A DNA stretch of 64,000 nucleotides from Limosilactobacillus balticus. Its GTDB lineage: Bacteria > Bacillota > Bacilli > Lactobacillales > Lactobacillaceae. Position 1 is the stretch's first letter, and each line of letters starts with the position of its first letter. The position numbers and the translations under genes were made by a program. Positions 52,402 to 61,947 of the stretch are shown here, piece after piece. The stretch covers positions 310,001 to 374,000 of the forward strand of contig NZ_JACIVH010000042.1 of the NCBI RefSeq assembly GCF_014145615.1, given 5' to 3'. Below the pieces are notes generated by a model. The model worked only from the letters and a program-made list of their open reading frames with translations. It searched no databases and had not been told where the DNA came from.

Positions 52402-53530
52402 TTCAGAAGATAATTACGTTTACTATAACGGACGTAAACTGCGGAAAGGATTTACAACAGGAACAACAGCGACTGCAGCAACGGTAGCGGCAATTAGGAC
52501 ATTACTAAATCAGGAGCCGCAAGAGACGGTAACGGTACATGCAGCTAATGGAAAAACAGCAATTTTTGATGTTGAGCAAACGGATTTTGACGAACAACAA
52601 GCAAGCTGCGCGATAAAAAAAGATGGCGGCGATGACCAGGATGCAACTGATGGCGCGTTGATCTTTGCAACGGTAAAGCTACGTGACGATAATGAGATTC
52701 ATCTTGATGGCGGTAAAGGCGTTGGTAGGGTAACTAAAGAAGGTCTTGCCAATAAGCCCGGAATGCCAGCCATAAACCCAACACCACGGCGGGTTATCAA
52801 GGCGGCGGCACGTGAAGAAGTAGGTGAGAAGCGCGGCGTAGATATCGTTATTTCGGTTCCAGAAGGCGAAAGAATAGCAAAGCTTACCTATAATCCGCGG
52901 TTAGGAATCGTTGGTGGCATTTCGATTTTAGGAACAAGTGGTGTTGTTACTCCGATGTCTGAATCGAGTTGGAAACATTCAATTTCAATTGAGATGAATA
53001 TTCATAGAAAACGTAGCGATAACACTATTGTATTAGTTCCAGGAAACTATGGTGAGGACTTCGCCAAGGATGAGCTTGGGATACCGAGTGCCAAGATCGT
53101 ACAGATGAGTAACTTTGTTGGTTATGTTTTACATGAAACTCAGCGGCTTGGTTTTACTAAAGTGCTAATTGTTGGGGACTTAGGGAAAATGATTAAAGTT
53201 GCTGGCGGAATTTTTTCTACTCATAGTAAAGATGCGGATGCTCGCGCTGAAATAATGGTTGCTAACCTTGCTTTAATGGGTGGCGTGCCAACAGCATTTT
53301 TACGAAAGATTAACCAGTGTTTAACAACAATTTCAATGATTAAAATGATTGATGAAGCCGGTTATCAAGAGGTATACCAGATGATTGCCGATAAGATTAA
53401 GTTGCGTGCAGAAAAATTGCTTGCTCATCGTGAACCACACGTTGAAATTGATGCAGTAATATTTTCTCGTGAGAGCGGCTTCTTAGCTGCAAGCAAACCG
53501 CTTCAAGAGATCAAGGGTGAGTGGCAATGA
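52379..53530 (+). CDS. cbiD: Cobalt-precorrin-5B C1-methyltransferase
   Basis: It methylates C-1 in the anaerobic pathway. The 383-residue protein has KLRKGFTTGTTATAATVAA near the start and PGNYGEDFAKDELG later, both typical of CbiD. The ATG at 52379 has TTAGG eight bases upstream; an earlier GTG or ATG (52370 or 52373) is less well placed. It overlaps the end of cbiC by 23 bases. Confidence 0.93.
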   Translation: MAVTPNNNSEDNYVYYNGRKLRKGFTTGTTATAATVAAIRTLLNQEPQETVTVHAANGKTAIFDVEQTDFDEQQASCAIKKDGGDDQDATDGALIFATVKLRDDNEIHLDGGKGVGRVTKEGLANKPGMPAINPTPRRVIKAAAREEVGEKRGVDIVISVPEGERIAKLTYNPRLGIVGGISILGTSGVVTPMSESSWKHSISIEMNIHRKRSDNTIVLVPGNYGEDFAKDELGIPSAKIVQMSNFVGYVLHETQRLGFTKVLIVGDLGKMIKVAGGIFSTHSKDADARAEIMVANLALMGGVPTAFLRKINQCLTTISMIKMIDEAGYQEVYQMIADKIKLRAEKLLAHREPHVEIDAVIFSRESGFLAASKPLQEIKGEWQ

Positions 53531-54126
53531 TTACAGTATTAGGAATCGGTCCAGGTGATCAAGAATACATGCTGCAAGGAACACACAAATGTCTAGCCCA
53601 AGCGGATGTGGTGATTGGCTCATCACGACAATTAGCTATTTTTCCAGATATGGCGGAAAAACACATGAAACTACCTCGGTTAGCTGAATTAAAAGATTAC
53701 GTACAAGCTAATCCGCAAAAGAACATAGTGTTGCTTGCGTCTGGTGATCCGCTCTTATATGGTATTGGAACTTGGATAAGAAACCAATTAAGTGACCAGA
53801 AAGTCAAAATTGTTCCGGGGATTAGTTCAGTTCAATATATGTTTCACCAATTACAAATATCGATGAATGACTGTTACCTAACAAGTAGTCATGGTCGTGT
53901 GCCAGACTTTGATTTTTTGTTAAAACATCCGAAAGTAGGAATGGTAACGGATAAGGTAATTGGCCCTTACGAAATAGGTCTGGCAATAAAAAAACGTGGT
54001 CTCCATCGAATTATTTACGTGGGGGAGAAACTTAGCTATCCTGATGAACAAATAACTAAGTATGATGAGCAAACGATTGAGAATCGTGATTATGAGATGA
54101 ATGTGGTGATTATTACCGATGCGTGA
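53527..54126 (+). CDS. cbiE: Cobalt-precorrin-7 C5-methyltransferase
   Basis: A 199-residue S-adenosylmethionine-dependent tetrapyrrole methylase. ITVLGIGPGDQEYML is the glycine-rich start, and ASGDPLLYGIGTWI and VPGISSVQYM follow. It methylates C-5; CbiT, the next gene, methylates C-15 and decarboxylates. The ATG at 53527 has AAGGGTGA upstream and overlaps cbiD by four bases. In many bacteria CbiE and CbiT are fused as CobL. Confidence 0.93.
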   Translation: MITVLGIGPGDQEYMLQGTHKCLAQADVVIGSSRQLAIFPDMAEKHMKLPRLAELKDYVQANPQKNIVLLASGDPLLYGIGTWIRNQLSDQKVKIVPGISSVQYMFHQLQISMNDCYLTSSHGRVPDFDFLLKHPKVGMVTDKVIGPYEIGLAIKKRGLHRIIYVGEKLSYPDEQITKYDEQTIENRDYEMNVVIITDA

Positions 54127-54673
54127 TGAAGAGTTCTTAAGAAATAAGGTGCCGATGACTAAATCAGAGGTACGGGCAATTAGTATTGACAAACTAGACT
54201 TAAGTAATAAGAAATCGATGCTAGATGTCGGTGCAGGAACTGGAAGTATTAGCATTCAAGCTGCCCGTGAATTTAAGCAACTAGCTGTAACGGCAGTTGA
54301 AATGAATTCGGATGGTATTGATATTATTCAACAAAATATAAATAAATTTGGCTTGAATAATATTAAATTAATTCAGGGTACCGCCCCAGCAGATATACCA
54401 GATCAAAAATATGATGCAATCTTTGTTGGCGGTAGCGGTGCGCATCTTAATGAAATTATTCGCTTTGCAAGCACTCATTTAACTGAAGGCGGTGCAATTG
54501 GCTTAAACTTCATTCTGTTTGAGAATGCAATGCAGGTTGAAAAATTATTGCAGGATAATGGATTTAAGGAGATTGAGTTAATTGAAGTAGGTGTTTTGCG
54601 CTGGCATAAGTTAGGCAAAGGACATTTCTTTAAGCCGAATAATCCAACAATTATTGTAAGCGCGCAAAAGTAG
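54119..54673 (+). CDS. cbiT: Cobalt-precorrin-6B C15-methyltransferase (decarboxylating)
   Basis: A 184-residue class I methyltransferase. [14 protein letters not shown] is the family start, and [15 protein letters not shown] near residue 38 binds S-adenosylmethionine. It methylates C-15 and removes the acetate carboxyl at C-12. It overlaps cbiE by eight bases. Confidence 0.94.
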   Translation: MRDEEFLRNKVPMTKSEVRAISIDKLDLSNKKSMLDVGAGTGSISIQAAREFKQLAVTAVEMNSDGIDIIQQNINKFGLNNIKLIQGTAPADIPDQKYDAIFVGGSGAHLNEIIRFASTHLTEGGAIGLNFILFENAMQVEKLLQDNGFKEIELIEVGVLRWHKLGKGHFFKPNNPTIIVSAQK

Positions 54674-54687
54674 AAAGGATGATTAAA

Positions 54688-55449
54688 ATGGCAATTGTAA
54701 GTTTTGTAGGTGCAGGTCCCGGTGAAACGGACTTAATTACGTTAAAGGGATATAAATTATTATCAGAGGCTGATGTGGTAATTTATGCCGGTTCATTAAT
54801 TAACACGGACTTACTAAATTATTGCAAAGATGGTGCTGAAAAGTATGATAGTGCGAAGATGACCTTAGATGATATTGTTGACCGGATGGAAGAATCGGTG
54901 AAAAACGATAAATCAGTCGTACGGCTACAGACTGGTGATTTTTCAATTTATGGGTCGATTCGTGAACAAATTGAAGAAATGAAAAAGCGCGGAATAAAAT
55001 ATCAATGTGTTCCTGGGGTTAGTTCATTTCTTGGTGCGGCTTCAAGTATGGGTGTTGAGTATACAGTCCCAGAAGTTGCACAGAGTGTCATTATTACAAG
55101 AATGGCGGGACGCACACCAGTACCAGAAGGCGAATCACTTAAGTCATTAGCTCAGCACCAAACTTCAATGGTAATTTTCCTTTCCGTTCAGGGAATTAGA
55201 AAAGTAGTTAAACAACTTGAGGAAGGCGGATATCCAGCAGATACGCCAGCTGCAGTTATTTATAAGGCAACTTGGCCTGATGAGAAAGTTGTCCGTGGAA
55301 CACTAGCAGATATAGCTGAAAAAGTCCATGATGCCGATATTCGCCGAACTGCATTGATTATGGTTGGGAAGTTCCTTGGGGATGAATACAATTACTCACA
55401 CCTTTATGATGCAGGCTTTAGTACAATGTTCCGTAAAAAGAGTAAGTAA
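54688..55449 (+). CDS. cbiF: Cobalt-precorrin-4 C11-methyltransferase
   Basis: A 253-residue tetrapyrrole methylase. [16 protein letters not shown] is the glycine-rich start; [16 protein letters not shown] and [21 protein letters not shown] are typical of CbiF/CobM. It methylates C-11. The ATG at 54688 has AGAAAGG nine bases upstream; cbiG starts two bases after its stop. Confidence 0.95.
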   Translation: MAIVSFVGAGPGETDLITLKGYKLLSEADVVIYAGSLINTDLLNYCKDGAEKYDSAKMTLDDIVDRMEESVKNDKSVVRLQTGDFSIYGSIREQIEEMKKRGIKYQCVPGVSSFLGAASSMGVEYTVPEVAQSVIITRMAGRTPVPEGESLKSLAQHQTSMVIFLSVQGIRKVVKQLEEGGYPADTPAAVIYKATWPDEKVVRGTLADIAEKVHDADIRRTALIMVGKFLGDEYNYSHLYDAGFSTMFRKKSK

Positions 55450-55451
55450 AA

Positions 55452-56507
55452 ATGAAACGGTTTGTGATCATAGCGTTAACAGCAGGTGGTGCGAAAACTG
55501 CCCGTCAATTGCAAGAACACTTACAAGAACAGACATATCATACGGAAGTTGTCTTACCACAACGGTTAGCTCAAGGGAAAGAAAATTATTATTCTAAGGG
55601 CGAATTTACAGCGACGATGCATCGACTATTTAAACAGTATGATTGTGTTATTTGCATAATGGCAACAGGGATTGTAGTCCGTTCATTGGCAGCAGTAATT
55701 GTTGATAAGACGGTAGATCCTGCTGTTATCGTAATGGATGAGCAGGCTAACAGCGTAATTAGTCTGCTTTCAGGACACGTTGGCGGAGCAAATCAATGGA
55801 CAAGATTAATTGCTAGGTTAACAGGAGCAACCCCTGTTATTACAACCGCAACAGATACGGAAAAGGTTCAATCACTTGATATTTTGGCAAAACGAGTTAA
55901 TGGTTGGTACCCAAATTTTAAAGAAAACACGAAAAAAATAAACCGATTATTAGCTGAAGGTAACAAGGTTGAACTATATATTGAAACCTACTTACGACAC
56001 TATGTAAAGCAGTTCGATGGCTTTGAAGTATTAACAAAGATAAATGAGCATCAAGATGGGGTGCCGTTAGTTATCATTTCAGATCATTCTAGATTCGCTA
56101 AAAATAAAGATGCTATCCACGTTATTCCGCGGGTTAATGTCCTTGGGATTGGGTGTCGGAAGAATGTCACTAATGAGATGATGCAACAAACATTTGCTGA
56201 ATTTTGCGCAAAACATCAGTTATTATGGGAATCAATTGTAAAGATAGCCTCAATTGATATTAAAAAGAATGAACCAGCAATTCAATATTTAGCTCAGGTA
56301 TTTAATATTCAAGCGGAGTTCTACTCGGCTCACGAACTGCAGCACGTAAGCATTAATTATCCTGAGTCGGCTTTTGTCTTGAAGACGGTTGGAGTTGGAA
56401 ATGTTGCTTGTGCAGCTGCTGATTATGCGAGCGGTGAGCGAAACGCTACAGAAAGATACGCTAACCACGAAGTAACAATAGCACTTAGTCGGTTACACGA
56501 GATATAG
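55452..56507 (+). CDS. cbiG: Cobalt-precorrin-5A hydrolase
   Basis: A 351-residue protein of three parts: an N-terminal domain to about 130 (CIMATGIVVRSLA, ISLLSGHVGGANQ), a middle domain, and a C-terminal CobE-like domain starting VLGIGCRKN near residue 227 and containing VGNVACAAA. It opens the delta-lactone ring and releases acetaldehyde. It lies two bases after cbiF. Confidence 0.94.
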   Translation: MKRFVIIALTAGGAKTARQLQEHLQEQTYHTEVVLPQRLAQGKENYYSKGEFTATMHRLFKQYDCVICIMATGIVVRSLAAVIVDKTVDPAVIVMDEQANSVISLLSGHVGGANQWTRLIARLTGATPVITTATDTEKVQSLDILAKRVNGWYPNFKENTKKINRLLAEGNKVELYIETYLRHYVKQFDGFEVLTKINEHQDGVPLVIISDHSRFAKNKDAIHVIPRVNVLGIGCRKNVTNEMMQQTFAEFCAKHQLLWESIVKIASIDIKKNEPAIQYLAQVFNIQAEFYSAHELQHVSINYPESAFVLKTVGVGNVACAAADYASGERNATERYANHEVTIALSRLHEI

Positions 56508-56518
56508 GAGGAAATAAG

Positions 56519-57244
56519 ATGTTATATGTAGTTGGATTAGGACCAGGATCAAAAGAGTTGATGACAGAAGAAGCACGCCAGGTAATTGAAAATACTCATA
56601 CGATTGTCGGTTATGCTACTTATGTTCGTTTGATCGAGGATATGATTGAGGGTAAGGAATTGGTTGTTACTGGAATGCGTGGTGAGATTGAACGGTGTAA
56701 AAAAGCGCTTGAAATTGCAGCAACAGGAAAAGATGTTGCGATTATTTCAAGTGGTGATGCCGGTATTTATGGGATGGCAGGACTAGTTCTTGAATTGGCT
56801 GGCAAGATGGATACCCATATCGATGTCAAAGTGATTCCTGGTGTAACTGCAAGTATTGCAGCAGCAGCGCATCTTGGCGCACCATTGATGAATGATTTTT
56901 GTCACATTAGTTTGAGTGACCTAATGACACCGTGGGATGTAATTACAGAACGAGTCGATGCAGCAGCTAAGGCTGATTTTGTAATTTGTCTTTATAATCC
57001 ACGTAGTAAAGGTCGACCACACCATCTTCGTAAGGCTTTAGATATTATTCTCAAGTATAAGTCGCCTGATACTGTCGTTGGAATTGGTAAAGATGTTGCT
57101 CGGCCAAAAGAGATTGATAAGGTTATAACAATTAAAGATCTTGATGAAACCGAAATTAATATGACTTCGATTGTCATTGTTGGTAATAAAAATACATATG
57201 TTAAAGATGGCAGAATGATTACTCCACGAGGTTATACCTTATGA
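56519..57244 (+). CDS. cbiH: Cobalt-precorrin-3B C17-methyltransferase
   Basis: A 241-residue methylase that also causes the ring contraction. YVVGLGPGSKELMT is the glycine-rich start; ISSGDAGIYGMAGL and VIPGVTASIAAAAHLGAPL follow, with CLYNPRSKGRPHHL near residue 160. AGGAGG precedes the ATG, and the stop overlaps cbiJ by four bases. No CobH-like accessory domain is attached. Confidence 0.95.
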   Translation: MLYVVGLGPGSKELMTEEARQVIENTHTIVGYATYVRLIEDMIEGKELVVTGMRGEIERCKKALEIAATGKDVAIISSGDAGIYGMAGLVLELAGKMDTHIDVKVIPGVTASIAAAAHLGAPLMNDFCHISLSDLMTPWDVITERVDAAAKADFVICLYNPRSKGRPHHLRKALDIILKYKSPDTVVGIGKDVARPKEIDKVITIKDLDETEINMTSIVIVGNKNTYVKDGRMITPRGYTL

Positions 57245-57999
57245 TTCTTTTATTGGGTGGAACTACAGAAAGTTTAGCCGTCGCGGATGAATTGACTAAA
57301 CATAAGGTTCCGTTTGTCTTATCGGTTATTAGCGATTATGGTGCGGAACTGGCCCGCCGTCATGCTAAAAACATTGTTGAAACAACATTTACTGATAAAA
57401 GTCTGTTAAGTTTTTGTCACGATAACCAAATCAACTTCATTCTTGACGCTACTCATCCTTTTGCCCGAGTCATTTCACAACTAGCAATGGACAAGGCAAA
57501 TGAACTCCAAATACCTTATTTGCGTTATGAACGCCAGAATATTTACAGCAAAAACGCCAAATTAAAAATGGTGGACTCATTAGAAGAAGCTTGTGAGTAT
57601 TTAAGGACGGTAAAGGGGAACGTTTACTTATCAACTGGAAGTAAAACGGCACAGGAATATGCGGAAAAATTGGGCGTTGACCGATTACACGTCAGGGTCT
57701 TACCAACAACTCGCGTAATGGAGAAATTAACTGCAGCGGGGTTTATTGCATCTCAAATTGATGCGATTCAAGGCCCCTTTACAGTAGCATTAAATTATGA
57801 ATTATTTAAGCGTGCCAATTCAGTTGTGGTTGTTACAAAAGAAAGCGGGCGCCAAGGCGGAATTCAGGAAAAAATTGCCGCATGTGAACAATTACAAATT
57901 CCGTGTGTTATTATTCGTCGACCGCAATTAAATTATCCTGCGGTAGTTGCTGATTTGAGCGAGCTAAAAGAGTATTTGGAGGAAAATTATGAGTGGTAG
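57241..57999 (+). CDS. cbiJ: Cobalt-precorrin-6A reductase
   Basis: A 252-residue NADH-dependent reductase of the CbiJ/CobK family. ILLLGGTTESLAVADEL opens the nucleotide-binding fold, and LDATHPFARVISQLA and VTKESGRQGG are family marks. It reduces the macrocycle before C-1 chemistry is finished. It overlaps cbiH by four bases and the cobA/hemD gene by 11 bases. Confidence 0.94.
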   Translation: MILLLGGTTESLAVADELTKHKVPFVLSVISDYGAELARRHAKNIVETTFTDKSLLSFCHDNQINFILDATHPFARVISQLAMDKANELQIPYLRYERQNIYSKNAKLKMVDSLEEACEYLRTVKGNVYLSTGSKTAQEYAEKLGVDRLHVRVLPTTRVMEKLTAAGFIASQIDAIQGPFTVALNYELFKRANSVVVVTKESGRQGGIQEKIAACEQLQIPCVIIRRPQLNYPAVVADLSELKEYLEENYEW

Positions 58000-59383
58000 A
58001 GTAACGCTCCTCGGTGCAGGTCCTGGGAATCCTGAACTATTAACATTAATCGGTAAACGGCGGCTGAGAGAGGCTGACGTAGTATTATATGATCGGTTAA
58101 TTGATCCATCATTATTATCATTTACAAATGATGATGCGGCCCTAGTTGATGTTGGGAAAATGCCTCTGTACCATAAAGTGAAGCAGTCCCAAATCAATGA
58201 GATGTTAGTTGATTATGCAAACTCAGGGAAAAAAGTCGTTCGGTTAAAAGCTGGCGACCCATATGTCTTTGGTCGTGGTGGCGAAGAGGCTCAGATACTA
58301 CAACAACAGGGAATTAATTTTGAAATTATTCCTGGAATTACTAGTGCTATTGCTGGGTTAGCGGCTGCTGGGATTCCGATTACCCATCGTGATTTTGCGT
58401 CGAGCTTCCACGTGATTACGGGACATCATAAAAAGGATGGGCAGCAACTCGACTGGGAAAACATCGCTAACCAAGAAGGAACGCTTGTTTTCTTGATGGG
58501 GATGGCGCAACTTCCTAATATATGTCATCAATTGATAGCTCATGGAAAAACGGTGGAAACTCCTGTTGCAATTATTCAATGGGCAACTCAATGGCGACAA
58601 AAGATGGTCAGTGGTGATCTTTCAAACATTGTGGAATTGGTAAATAAAAACGGGTTATCATCACCAGCATTAATAGTGGTAGGAAATGTTGTTAAGCTTA
58701 GTAAGCAGTTAAATGTTGCTAAGCCGCTTGCAGGAGTCCATGTATTAGTACCATATAGTAAGAGGCAGCGATTATTTAACTGCTTTGAAGATTTAGGCGC
58801 AACTGCGGACTTTTATCAGCGATCAATAGTAGAATCCGTCCCAGCTAAGTTACCTGTTCTTGATTTATATTCGTCAATCCTATTTGATGATTATCTTGCT
58901 TATAAAGAATTTATTAAATTACTTACAGCAAGCAAAAAAGATATTCGCGCATTGGTAGGTAAAAAGATTCTTGCAGGTAATCAAAGTGTTGCAAAATATC
59001 TTGCAACACAGGGGTTGTTGGTAGATGAAGTTGTTACAACGACAAAACTTTCTGATGATGTACTTGAAGTTGGCGGTCAAAATTCATCTTATTCACATAA
59101 AGAATTTCTTAGTCTCTACCAACGAAAAGAACAAACACATGAGTTGCCGTTTGACCTTGAAGAATTTAATGCAGTGATTTTCCCTAGCACTGCTAGTCTA
59201 CGGGATTTTAAGAGTATGTTAAATGAAGAGCAGTTTAAGCAATTAAAGGACCTAACAGCCTTTGTGATGGGACAATCCATTTATGATTTTGCAACGCAGA
59301 ATGGTTTTAAAAAAGTAATCAATTGTCAGCCAAATATTAAAGCAACAATTGAGCAGGTAAAGGAGGAGTTAGCGAGTGAATAA
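57989..59383 (+). CDS. cobA/hemD: Bifunctional uroporphyrinogen-III C-methyltransferase/HemD-like protein
   Basis: A 464-residue two-domain protein. Residues 1-240 are the SUMT methylase: LLGAGPGNPELLTLIG, VLYDRLIDPSLL, AGDPYVFGRGGEEA and PGITSAIAGLAAAGIPITHR, which methylate uroporphyrinogen III at C-2 and C-7 to precorrin-2. The rest, from about 245, resembles uroporphyrinogen III synthase: FPSTASLRDF near 405 and VMGQSIYDFATQNGFKKV near 430 match its weak motifs. The methylase is clear; the HemD assignment is by fold-like pattern and the known fusion in lactobacilli. It is cotranscribed with cbiK, overlapping it by eight bases. Confidence 0.9.
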   Translation: MSGRVTLLGAGPGNPELLTLIGKRRLREADVVLYDRLIDPSLLSFTNDDAALVDVGKMPLYHKVKQSQINEMLVDYANSGKKVVRLKAGDPYVFGRGGEEAQILQQQGINFEIIPGITSAIAGLAAAGIPITHRDFASSFHVITGHHKKDGQQLDWENIANQEGTLVFLMGMAQLPNICHQLIAHGKTVETPVAIIQWATQWRQKMVSGDLSNIVELVNKNGLSSPALIVVGNVVKLSKQLNVAKPLAGVHVLVPYSKRQRLFNCFEDLGATADFYQRSIVESVPAKLPVLDLYSSILFDDYLAYKEFIKLLTASKKDIRALVGKKILAGNQSVAKYLATQGLLVDEVVTTTKLSDDVLEVGGQNSSYSHKEFLSLYQRKEQTHELPFDLEEFNAVIFPSTASLRDFKSMLNEEQFKQLKDLTAFVMGQSIYDFATQNGFKKVINCQPNIKATIEQVKEELASE

Positions 59384-60152
59384 AAAAGCAATATTAGCAG
59401 TAAGCTTCGGGACAACATATCCGGAAACCCGTGAAGAAACAATTGGAGCTACGGAAAAGAAAATTAGTGAAGAGTTTCCTGATTATGATGTATTCCGCGC
59501 GTTTACATCAACGATTGTTCGGAAACGTATCTATAAAAATGAAGGAATCAAAGTTGATAGTATCCAAGAAGCGTTAGATAAATTAAGAGCGCAGGGTTAT
59601 GAAGAAGTTTACTTGCAATCTTTGCATATTATTCCGGGAATTGAATACCAATTAGTCCAAAATGCTATCGATGGTTATTCACCACAATTTAAGAAACTTG
59701 TTGCTACTCCGCCATTGCTTGACAAATTTGCGGACTATGAACAGCTGGTTAATTTTTTGAAGAAGCAAAGCGCGTATTTACCATCTGGAAAAGCTATTTT
59801 ATGGATGGGACATGGAACAGCTCATAGTGCCTTTACAACTTATGCTTGCTTAGACCACATGCTTGCAGGAACAAAAAGCTATGTTGGGGCTGTCGAAAGC
59901 TATCCTGACGTTCATGATGAAATTAAGCGGCTAAAACACGCAAAGGTTGAGAAAGTATATATGCAGCCATTGATGATGGTGGCAGGAAATCACGCCCATA
60001 ATGATATGGCATCAGATCAGCCGAACTCTTGGAAGACGATCCTAAAAGAAAATGACATTGTTGGTCATCCTGTATTAAAGGGATTGGGTAAGTATGAAGA
60101 AATTCAAGAAATGTTTATTGCTAAATTACGAACGACAATTGAGAGGGGATGA
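59376..60152 (+). CDS. cbiK: Sirohydrochlorin cobaltochelatase
   Basis: A 258-residue class II chelatase that inserts Co2+ into sirohydrochlorin, the defining step of the early-cobalt (anaerobic) route. ILAVSFGTTYPETREETIGA is the start, WMGHGTAHSAFTTY near residue 145 and MMVAGNHAHNDMASD near 205 hold the catalytic and metal-binding histidines. The start is GTG at 59376 inside the end of cobA/hemD, with AGGAGG upstream. Confidence 0.94.
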   Translation: MNKKAILAVSFGTTYPETREETIGATEKKISEEFPDYDVFRAFTSTIVRKRIYKNEGIKVDSIQEALDKLRAQGYEEVYLQSLHIIPGIEYQLVQNAIDGYSPQFKKLVATPPLLDKFADYEQLVNFLKKQSAYLPSGKAILWMGHGTAHSAFTTYACLDHMLAGTKSYVGAVESYPDVHDEIKRLKHAKVEKVYMQPLMMVAGNHAHNDMASDQPNSWKTILKENDIVGHPVLKGLGKYEEIQEMFIAKLRTTIERG

Positions 60153-60157
60153 ATTAG

Positions 60158-60856
60158 GTGGCAAGTTTTTATGGAATTGGTGTTGGTCCTGGAGATAGTG
60201 AATTATTGACTGTTAAAGCAATCAATACTATCAAGAATTTAGATGTTTTGTATGTACCGCAAGCGCATAAGGGAAGTAAAAGTGTTGCAGAAAGAATTGC
60301 AACCCCATATCTGCCAGCAACATTAGCAATAAAGAAGCGCCATTTTCCAATGGTAAAAGATTGGGATACTAAGATGGAAAGTTGGCGTAAGATTGCGGAT
60401 GAAATTAAAGATGATGTGCAACAAGGAAAAAATGTTGGTTTCCTTACACTAGGGGATCCATCCGTTTACAGTACTTTTAGTTACCTTGCCGACATATTGA
60501 TACCAGTCATTGATGTTCAAACAATTGCTGGAATTTCATCATTTAGCCAAATTACAGCTAGCTTATCGATTCCATTAATGCTGGATGATGAATCGCTAGA
60601 AGTGGTCCCTGCAACGGCCGATAAGGAGAAGTTAGCAAAGGTAATTGACCTAAATGATAATGTTGTCATTATGAAAATTGCCACCAATTTTAAGAAAGTT
60701 TATCAAATCCTCAAAGAAAGAAAATTATTAGATAAAACCGTTATTGTCGAAAATGCATCAATGGCTAATCAAAGAGTGCAACGGTTAACAGAATATTCAG
60801 CAGACGACCAGCTACCGTATTTTTCAACCGCGTTATTAAAGAAAAAAGAGGCGTAA
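60158..60856 (+). CDS. cbiL: Cobalt-precorrin-2 C20-methyltransferase
   Basis: A 232-residue tetrapyrrole methylase acting just after cobalt insertion. GIGVGPGDSELLTVKA opens the protein; LTLGDPSVYSTFSYLAD and IAGISSFSQITASLSIPL follow. The start is GTG at 60158, with GAGAGGGGATG close upstream, two bases before cbiM. Confidence 0.94.
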   Translation: MASFYGIGVGPGDSELLTVKAINTIKNLDVLYVPQAHKGSKSVAERIATPYLPATLAIKKRHFPMVKDWDTKMESWRKIADEIKDDVQQGKNVGFLTLGDPSVYSTFSYLADILIPVIDVQTIAGISSFSQITASLSIPLMLDDESLEVVPATADKEKLAKVIDLNDNVVIMKIATNFKKVYQILKERKLLDKTVIVENASMANQRVQRLTEYSADDQLPYFSTALLKKKEA

Positions 60857-60858
60857 TT

Positions 60859-61602
60859 ATGGGAGCATTGAAAAAATATCGAAAATTTATGTTATTTTTA
60901 GCAATTGGTTTTATTTATACCCTTGCTTATCCGATGACAGCTCACGCAATGCATATCATGGAAGGAATGCTGCCGCCTAAGTGGTGTATTTTCTGGTTTG
61001 TTGTATCCGCACCATTCTTTATTTATGGATTATATCGAATGCACAAGATCGTCAATTCAGATATTCCTAATGCTAAGGTTATGTTAGCGCTTTGTGGAGC
61101 TTTTGTTTTTGTTCTCTCGTCATTAAAACTGCCGTCAGTTACAGGTTCATGTTCTCACCCGACAGGTGTTGGTTTAGGAACAGTAATGTTTGGCCCAGGT
61201 GTTATGTCTGTTTTGGGTGTTATTGTGCTATTATTCCAGGCTTTATTGTTAGCTCATGGTGGATTAACTACTCTTGGAGCTAATGAATTTTCGATGACTA
61301 TTGTTGGACCAATAGTTGGGTATGCTGTTTGGAAGCTTTGTCGAGCAATGAAGGTTAGACGGTCTATATCATTATTCCTTTGTGCAATGTTTGCGGATTG
61401 GTCAACATATGTAACAACTGCCTTTCAATTAGCAATTGTTTTTCCAGATCCAAACGGTGGTGTTGGAGCAGCACTTGTCAAGTTCCTCGGAATTTATGCC
61501 GTAACACAAATTCCATTAGCGATTGCTGAAGGCTTATTAACGGTTATTGTTTACAACTTAGTAATCAGTAATGATCTTTGGAAGGAGTCGGCTTTACAAT
61601 GA
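60859..61602 (+). CDS. cbiM: Cobalt ECF transporter S component
   Basis: A 247-residue membrane protein that binds Co2+. The N-terminal sequence to TAHA looks like a cleavable signal; the mature protein would then start MHIMEGMLPP, whose histidine near the N-terminus is a metal ligand in this family. About six transmembrane helices follow. It works with CbiN, CbiQ and CbiO to supply cobalt to CbiK. Its stop overlaps the cbiN start (ATGA). Confidence 0.95.
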   Translation: MGALKKYRKFMLFLAIGFIYTLAYPMTAHAMHIMEGMLPPKWCIFWFVVSAPFFIYGLYRMHKIVNSDIPNAKVMLALCGAFVFVLSSLKLPSVTGSCSHPTGVGLGTVMFGPGVMSVLGVIVLLFQALLLAHGGLTTLGANEFSMTIVGPIVGYAVWKLCRAMKVRRSISLFLCAMFADWSTYVTTAFQLAIVFPDPNGGVGAALVKFLGIYAVTQIPLAIAEGLLTVIVYNLVISNDLWKESALQ

Positions 61603-61922
61603 AGAAGCGAACAAAGACTAACATTATCTTATTAATCTGTGTTATCTTGCTGATTCTGATTCCATTTATTTTTGTTAAGGGTGAGTACGGAGGTAGTGAT
61701 GACCAAGGGACTGAACAAATAAAGAAGTTTGATCCTCATTATAAGGTGTGGGCACAACCGATTTGGACACCACCATCGGGCGAGATTGAAAGTCTTCTTT
61801 TTACCGTTCAAGGTTCTTTAGGGACAGGAGTTATTTGTTACTTTATTGGTGTAGCGCATGGCAAGAAAAAAGCGAGAGAAAATTCTAAGAATGATGGAAA
61901 GCAACAAGTCACAGGTAAGTAA
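61599..61922 (+). CDS. cbiN: Cobalt transporter auxiliary protein
   Basis: A 107-residue protein with two transmembrane helices, one at each end, and an extracytoplasmic loop containing YKVWAQPIWTPPSGEIE. CbiN is needed for metal insertion by CbiM. The ATG at 61599 has GGAAGGAG upstream and overlaps the cbiM stop. Confidence 0.93.
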   Translation: MKKRTKTNIILLICVILLILIPFIFVKGEYGGSDDQGTEQIKKFDPHYKVWAQPIWTPPSGEIESLLFTVQGSLGTGVICYFIGVAHGKKKARENSKNDGKQQVTGK

Positions 61923-61947
61923 TTAAGAAGAAGGCGGTGACTATTTC

